DNA from: Bos javanicus
Taxonomy: Eukaryota; Chordata; Mammalia; Artiodactyla; Bovidae
Length of the DNA: 64,000 nt
Assembly (NCBI RefSeq): GCF_032452875.1
Contig: NW_026893691.1
Coordinates: 186,001-250,000, forward strand
Reading direction: 5' to 3'
Part shown: piece by piece, positions 60,234 to 64,000 of the stretch
How positions within the stretch are numbered: the stretch's first letter is position 1
How the letters are laid out: each line of letters starts with the position of its first letter
The notes under the pieces: generated by a model
Seen by the model: the letters and a program-made list of their open reading frames with translations, nothing else
What the model was told of the DNA's origin: nothing
Database searches by the model: none
Position numbers and translations under genes: made by a program

Positions 60234-61562
60234 GTAGGGGAATCTGGCCTCGAGACGTGTTGAAGAAGGTCTCTCGAGGTCTTTCTCGGGTTGAGGCAGG
60301 ACACCCTGGCTTCCCTCGACTTGTGCAGGTGACCTCAGGGGGCTTCTCATGGTGGCCCTGAGAAGTCAGGGAAACTGGAGGTGGGAGGGGCCTCTCGGGA
60401 CTTCACTGGGTTTGGTGCATTGGAAGAGGGCCTCATCTCCAGTTGAGGCAGGAACCTCAGGGTTCCTCTGATTTCAGACTCCGATACCAGGGTCCCTGCA
60501 GACTTGGGACAGGAGAGTCAGGCCTCGTCTTGTGTTGAGAATTGGAACTCCGCTTGCCTCTCGAGGTGTTCCCGGGGAGGCAGGCCACTTGTCGAGCGGT
60601 ATTTGGAACCTGGGGGTCTTTTCCCGACGATGCACGGGCGAGTCACTGCCCCTTCGTGTTGACTTCATTCACAGGGTGGAGTTCGAAGAGGTGTCCGGGC
60701 ATCGGGTTCTTATCAAGAGGGGACGGGGAAATCGGGGTCCTTCGGAATGTGGAACCACCCACGAGGCCACGTCTGGAATGTCGTCGTGAGACCGGCCTCA
60801 TCCTGAGGTGCGACCGGAAGGTCGGGAACCCCTTCTAGACAAATAGGGCAGTCGACCCTCCTGTCCAGATCAGGAGGGTAGAAGGGGCTCAGAGGAAGTG
60901 GTGCCGGAAAACTTCCGTGTTCCTCTCGAGTGAGACCGGGATGTCGGGGCACTTTGTGGGTCGCATCAAGGGTGACAAGTACCGTTTCGAACTCCAATTC
61001 CTAACGTGGGACTTCTCCTGAGACGCTGTAGCGGCACAGGGCTACATCTTGCGATGACGGGGGAACCACGTGGTTTTTCTCGAGGTGTAGCAGGATTCTC
61101 GAATTACGACGGGGAATTCAGGATGCCTCTTGTGTTGGCCCAGGGAAGTCCAATCTTCCATTCGAGTTGCGAAGGAAAGCTGGGGATTTCTCTCGAGTGA
61201 CTGCAAGGCCAATAGACCTCATCTAGGCTTGTGTCCAGAAGCAAATGTTCCTCTCCACGGGCGACAGGGATCTCGGGGTTGCATTCCAGACGCACCCGTG
61301 GAGACAGGCATCCATCTCGAGTGGAAGCAAAGAAACCCGCTCTGCTCTCAAACGCGATGGGTTTCTCTTGGAGTTCACTGGGTGGACTAAACGGATTCAA
61401 GGCTCCTGAGGCGTTTGGAGAGAGGTCGCGAGATTGGTCTCTAGGCCATGCAGGAGACGACGGCCCTCATCTCGCGATGACGGGGGAGTCTCGGGGTTGT
61501 TCTCGAGCGCGGCCCCAGTGTGCGGTTTCTCAAGGTACGACGGCGAGGTCAGTGAGCCTCTC
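60234..61562. repeat. Last 1.715 satellite unit, class B, truncated at the array edge
   Basis: About 1,329 bp of unit; the last ~75 bp up to the LTR insertion site are absent. It has B centre markers (gtgacaagtacc, ttcgaactcc, gaggtgtagcagg). It is the most divergent unit of the B series by substitution: gataccaggg, ttgagaattgg, ttctagacaaatagggcag, tcgagtgagacc, ctctcaaacgcgatgggttt, ctaaacggattcaagg. It ends at cctctc, shared with the flanking DNA. Confidence 0.94.
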
Positions 61563-61693
61563 AGGGGTCGCCATGGCGGCTGGGAACGACCATGGCGTGC
61601 GCTCCTGGGGCCCCAAGGATCGGCATCCTAGGGCGCGGTGGAAGGGGCGGACCACAGGTAAGGGAAATGGGACTGCGTGGAGCAGTCCGCCCT
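61557..61693. repeat. Duplicated CpG-rich segment, copy 1 (at satellite junction)
   Basis: It matches 63,065-63,215 in direct orientation over its whole length. It runs from cctctcaggggtcgccatgg to gtccgccct, with roughly a dozen substitutions and small indels, including a ~14-bp gap after gtggagcag. Its left end coincides with the end of the satellite. Downstream of 61,693 the two copies no longer match. Confidence 0.85.
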
Positions 61694-61752
61694 TGTTTCT
61701 GTGTAAAAGGGACGTCCTTTCAAGGCGTGAATGTGTCAGAATTTTAATTTAA
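61573..61752 (+). other. Kozak-context ATG frame in duplicated segment, copy 1 (59 codons)
   Basis: tcgccATGG is a good initiation context, and the frame opens M-A-A-G-N-D-H-G-V-R-S-W. A splice-donor-like cag|gtaagg lies at about 61,655. Most differences from copy 2 change the amino acid, and a shift separates them after R-H-P, so I see no sign of protein-level constraint. It may be a relic of a first exon or chance. I do not recognise the product. Confidence 0.15.
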
Positions 61753-61847
61753 TTGGAAATCACCCAGCTCTTCAGTACACTGTCGTCACTTAGTTTAGCA
61801 CAGGATAGAAACTCGGGTAACCAAAACATCTGGAGAAATGATTGTAA
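61694..61847. other. Unrecognised AT-richer spacer
   Basis: Non-satellite sequence between the duplicated segment and the BovB fragment. It contains ttttaatttaattgg and a run of ordinary sequence. I see no gene or known repeat in it. Confidence 0.6.
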
Positions 61848-62040
61848 GTTCAGTTCAGTTCATTTCAGTTGCTCAGTCGTGTCTGACTCTTTCGGACCCC
61901 TTGGCCTGCAGGACGCCTGGCTTCTGTGTCCATCTCTAACTCCAGGGGCTTGCTCAAACTCATGTCCATCGAATCAGTGATGCCATTCAACCATCTTAGC
62001 CTCTGTCGTCCCCTTCTCCTCTGCCTTCAATCAAGACTCT
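61848..62040 (-). mobile_element. BovB LINE / Bov-A family 3-prime fragment
   Basis: On the plus strand it starts gttcagttcagttc, the reverse complement of the (TGAAC)n-type tail of ruminant BovB elements. It then shows the familiar gctcagtcgtgtctgactc, aaactcatgtccatcg, gtgatgcc and ctctgtcgtccccttctcc blocks in order, so the element lies on the minus strand. It is a short, 5-prime-truncated and diverged fragment (ggacccct for gcgacccc, gccttcaatc for gcccccaatc) with a gap before aagactct. A Bov-A SINE of the same origin cannot be excluded. BovB is ruminant-typical and supports the bovine assignment. Confidence 0.85.
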
Positions 62041-62779
62041 CATAGACAGATATTTTAGAGTATAATTAGTGTTCATAGTTTATCTAAAAGCTCATATCAC
62101 ATTTAGTTTTTCGTTTTGTTCCTGTTCTTTCGAGGTACTTTCTTGTTGACAAGTTCGTGATAGATATAACGATATAGCAATGTTTACTTAGAATAAACCG
62201 AGGCACTATGAACATTTTGTGCTTAGTGTTGATGACTCTTAGACATGTCTACAGTAGAGGAGCAAAACCAAAACTACTAGATATTTAATATTGACTGGTT
62301 TCCAGTTCACGGGACTCTGAAATTCTCTGAGGTCAATGTTTTCTTGTATTGGCAGCAGTTTGGTTTGCAAGGGCTGCCTTGTCTTGAGACCATTGAAATA
62401 AGAACTCAGAACTTGAGCTCTATTATCAAAAATCACAAGGCTCACACTGACACATACATCAATCCAGACATACAGACAAGACATCTTCCAGTTTTCCGCC
62501 TGAGATGGAAAAGATTTCTTTGAGCCGTTTTTTCTGGGGAGTGGGGGTGGGGCTGGCGGCCAGGCAGGCTTTGGTAAGGAGCTCATGGTTTGGAATTGCA
62601 TATGAAAAGAACCAGCTTTCCGGGTTCCAAGGAATCAAGTTTCCTTGGAAACCAACTTTGTCCGGTTCTAGAGAATATCATGGCCCTCCTAGGTCAGGTC
62701 ATCTTTCCTTTCCGTAGTCCTCGTTGGATCCCTGAATTCTAGACAGCTTGGATTGCCTCTGTGGGCTGGATGGATTGTC
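62041..62779. other. Unrecognised non-satellite sequence
   Basis: About 740 bp, AT-rich at the left and balanced at the right. There is no 31-bp periodicity and no LTR similarity. Short open frames occur on both strands (to 120 codons on minus, 62,239-62,601) without recognisable domains. I see nothing I can name. Confidence 0.5.
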
Positions 62780-63230
62780 CTCCCGTTTCAGCGGGCGGCG
62801 GTAGCGAGGTCCCAGAGGCTCTCCTGGAACCGGGCGTGGGGGCGGGGCTCGCCGGGAGCCCGTGGTGAAGGTGGGCAGCGCACCGGGAGCGCGCCCGGGG
62901 CGGGGCGAAGCCGGGCGGCGCGGGTCGGGAATCGGGTCGTGGCGGGGATGGGGGGCGGTCCCAGTTGTGCTCCGGGGATCCCCACTGCGGCTGGGAAGGC
63001 ACCGGGAGCATGGCAGGGGCGGGGGTCGGCTCCTGGCGGGGGTAGGGGAGGGGTTCCCCGTTGTCCTCTCGGGGGTCGCCATGGCGGCTGGGAACGCCCA
63101 TTGCGTGCGCTCCTGGGTCCCCAAGGATCGGCATCCAGTGGGCGCGGCGGAGGGGTGCGGACCACAGGTCAGGGAACTGGGACTGCGTGGAGCAGGGAAC
63201 CACGTAGTCCGCCCTCTGTTGGCACAACCT
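62780..63230. promoter_or_regulatory. CpG-island-like, GC-box-rich block (candidate promoter)
   Basis: Very CpG- and G-rich compared with both sides. It contains GC boxes (ggggcggggc at 62,897-62,906, ggggcggggg at 63,016-63,025, gggggcgggg near 62,838) and a G-quadruplex-type motif of four G runs at 62,832-62,855. It has short internal repeats (caccgggagc at 62,881 and, about 119 bp on, at 63,000). No TATA box is evident. Such a block is usual for a housekeeping-type promoter, but no gene can be attached to it from this window. Confidence 0.5.
63065..63215. repeat. Duplicated CpG-rich segment, copy 2
   Basis: Direct-orientation partner of 61,557-61,693, embedded in the right part of the CpG-rich block. 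Because the flanking CpG-island context exists only here, this is probably the parental location and the junction copy the derivative. Confidence 0.85.
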
Positions 63231-63272
63231 GGCGGTCGCAGAAAGGCCTCGCCTTTGGGCTCAAGGCCTTGA
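63081..63272 (+). other. Kozak-context ATG frame in the CpG-rich block (63 codons)
   Basis: gtcgccATGG followed by a frame beginning M-A-A-G-N-A-H-C-V-R-S-W and ending at TGA. A weaker donor-like cag|gtcagg lies at about 63,166. It could be a first coding exon of an unknown gene, but neither its length nor the comparison with copy 1 gives positive support. No family recognised. Confidence 0.18.
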
Positions 63273-63676
63273 CCGCTCCACCCCTTTGCTGAAAGGTCAG
63301 AGCCGCGCGGTTTTCCCAAGCAGCCGAGTGTCCGCTGCAAGTCCAAGGGCCAGAACCCTGAACTCTGGCCGGCTGGCCCAGCCCTGCTTCTGGCACTTTG
63401 GAGGCCAGCGGGCCCTTGACCACCTGCTGGGATGGGAAAGGGAAGGGTCCACGAATTGCACCCAAGAAACTTAGTAGGGTGCATGGGTTTCAAAACCCGG
63501 TGGCCGCCCAGGCAGAAAACAAGGGAGGAGGGCACCCTGCTGCCCTTTCATGGCAGCATCTGTGGCTGTCCTGCTGAGGGGGCCTTTCCATGGGGACCGT
63601 GTGCAGTACAAGTTTGGTGTTTTGGAACCGAATAATTAGAACGTGTAAAAATTTTAAATGATGTAGTGGTTTGATT
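63231..63676. other. Unrecognised sequence downstream of the CpG-rich block
   Basis: Moderate GC falling to AT-rich at the right end. No satellite, LTR or BovB similarity seen, and no gene I can support. Confidence 0.5.
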
Positions 63677-63707
63677 CAAACAAAACAAAACAAAACAAAA
63701 CAAAAAA
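63677..63707. repeat. (CAAAA)n microsatellite
   Basis: Five caaaa-type units in a row between ttgatt and ccaagctcc, with an a-rich last unit. It may be the tail of a retroposed sequence, but no body is recognisable to its left. Confidence 0.85.
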
Positions 63708-63795
63708 CCAAGCTCCAAGTTTTTTGCAAATTTAGGTCTTAATATTGAAGGCCTGTGTTCCTTCCACTGTGGCATTGCACGAAGAAATGTGCGGG

Positions 63796-63840
63796 TTTTT
63801 TTTTTTTTTTAATTTGTTTTTTGTTTTTCCTTTTTTTTAG
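63796..63840. repeat. T-rich low-complexity tract ending in AG
   Basis: A run of 15 T (63,796-63,810), then T-rich sequence broken by aatttg and g and cc, ending ttttttttag at 63,840. On the plus strand it resembles a polypyrimidine tract with a splice acceptor, but it could equally be the reverse of a poly(A) tail. Nothing decides between these here. Confidence 0.7.
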
Positions 63841-64000
63841 AAACGATTCCGAAAAATTAGGGAAACAGGAAGCCCAGAGGTGCCCCTGTAGTTTGGCGAA
63901 GGCCTTAGGAGGTCACTTGGAAATGCTGCTGGCTGTGAGGGGGGGATGGCGTAGATGTGCACAGAGCTGTGCAGGCTTGTCCTTTGCATGGATGTTCTTT
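63841..64000. other. Unrecognised sequence to the window end
   Basis: Mixed-composition sequence without satellite similarity. I see no gene or known repeat in it. Confidence 0.5.

Larger units (their letters stand above)
1..61562. repeat. Bovine 1.715/1.711b composite centromeric satellite array
   Basis: The whole span is a head-to-tail tandem array of a GC-rich unit of about 1,403 bp. I count 33 complete units and two partial ones, interrupted by 12 LTR copies at a fixed site. Unit starts are placed here at the LTR insertion hexamer gtaggg. Distances between consecutive insertion sites, LTR removed, are mostly 1,388-1,404 bp, with a few shorter. From established knowledge, a 1.4-kb unit of 31-bp subrepeats is the bovine 1.715 satellite, and the same unit with a ~1.2-kb LTR-like insert is the 1.711b satellite. 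Both are centromeric heterochromatin components with no protein product. All units share one orientation; the strand is arbitrary. Confidence 0.97.

Noticed and set aside
1..61562. Regular repeats suggesting a CRISPR array or other prokaryotic system
   Set aside because: There are no short palindromic repeats with unique spacers. The periodicity is 31 bp within 1.4-kb satellite units, with ruminant elements alongside.
1..61562. CENP-B box (TTCG, four bases, A, two bases, CGGG) in satellite or LTR
   Set aside because: I checked the TTCG sites in representative units and in the LTR and none fits the full pattern. The nearest, in U5 (ttcgaaggagagacgg), fails at the final CGGG. A complete motif scan was not run.
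62699..63535. 278-codon minus-strand open frame across the CpG-rich block
   Set aside because: Proline-, arginine- and serine-rich composition typical of reading through a CpG island, with overlapping open frames in other phases and no recognisable motif.

Overview
The window looks like a bovine (Bos, probably cattle or a close relative) centromeric or pericentromeric satellite block and its outer edge. Positions 1 to about 61,560 are one head-to-tail array of a roughly 1,403-bp, GC-rich, CTCGAG-rich unit. The unit is itself built from degenerate ~31-bp subrepeats, which matches the known bovine 1.715 satellite (satellite I). I see no protein-coding gene, tRNA or rRNA in the array. The many open frames there are by-products of a GC-rich, stop-poor tandem repeat: they shift frame from copy to copy and occur on both strands.

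Twelve retroviral LTR copies (eleven of about 1.18-1.20 kb, one reduced to 356 bp) sit in the array. All are on the minus strand, all at exactly the same site of the satellite unit, and all are flanked by the same 6-bp target duplication (gtaggg, or gtagcg on the left of the last three). They have TG...CA ends, a TATA box, an AATAAA signal just downstream of it, and no internal proviral sequence. This is the composite 1.711b satellite: a 1.715 unit carrying a ~1.2-kb LTR-like insert. One solo LTR landed once and was then amplified with its host repeat.

The array has higher-order structure. Marker bases sort most 1.4-kb units into three classes: A (after an LTR), B (before an LTR) and C (most lack an adjacent LTR). 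The usual order is LTR-A(n)-B-LTR with n = 0 to 3, giving LTR spacings of about 2.6, 4.0, 5.4 and 6.6 kb. A six-unit block at 30,106-38,453 has no internal LTR and its own variant set. Two stretches (about 32.9-34.3 kb, and 44.8-53.9 kb) plus the 356-bp LTR at 38,460 are unusually rich in small deletions, which suggests local consensus or assembly error.

The satellite stops abruptly at 61,557-61,562, inside the last, most divergent unit. It stops at a 6-bp microhomology with a duplicated CpG-rich segment (61,557-61,693 and 63,065-63,215). The remaining 2.4 kb is non-satellite DNA: a minus-strand BovB/Bov-A 3-prime fragment (61,848-62,040), about 700 bp I do not recognise, a CpG-island-like block with GC boxes and a Kozak-context ATG (about 62,780-63,230), a (CAAAA)n microsatellite and a T-rich tract. 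Reading left to right the window therefore runs from centromeric array toward the chromosome arm.
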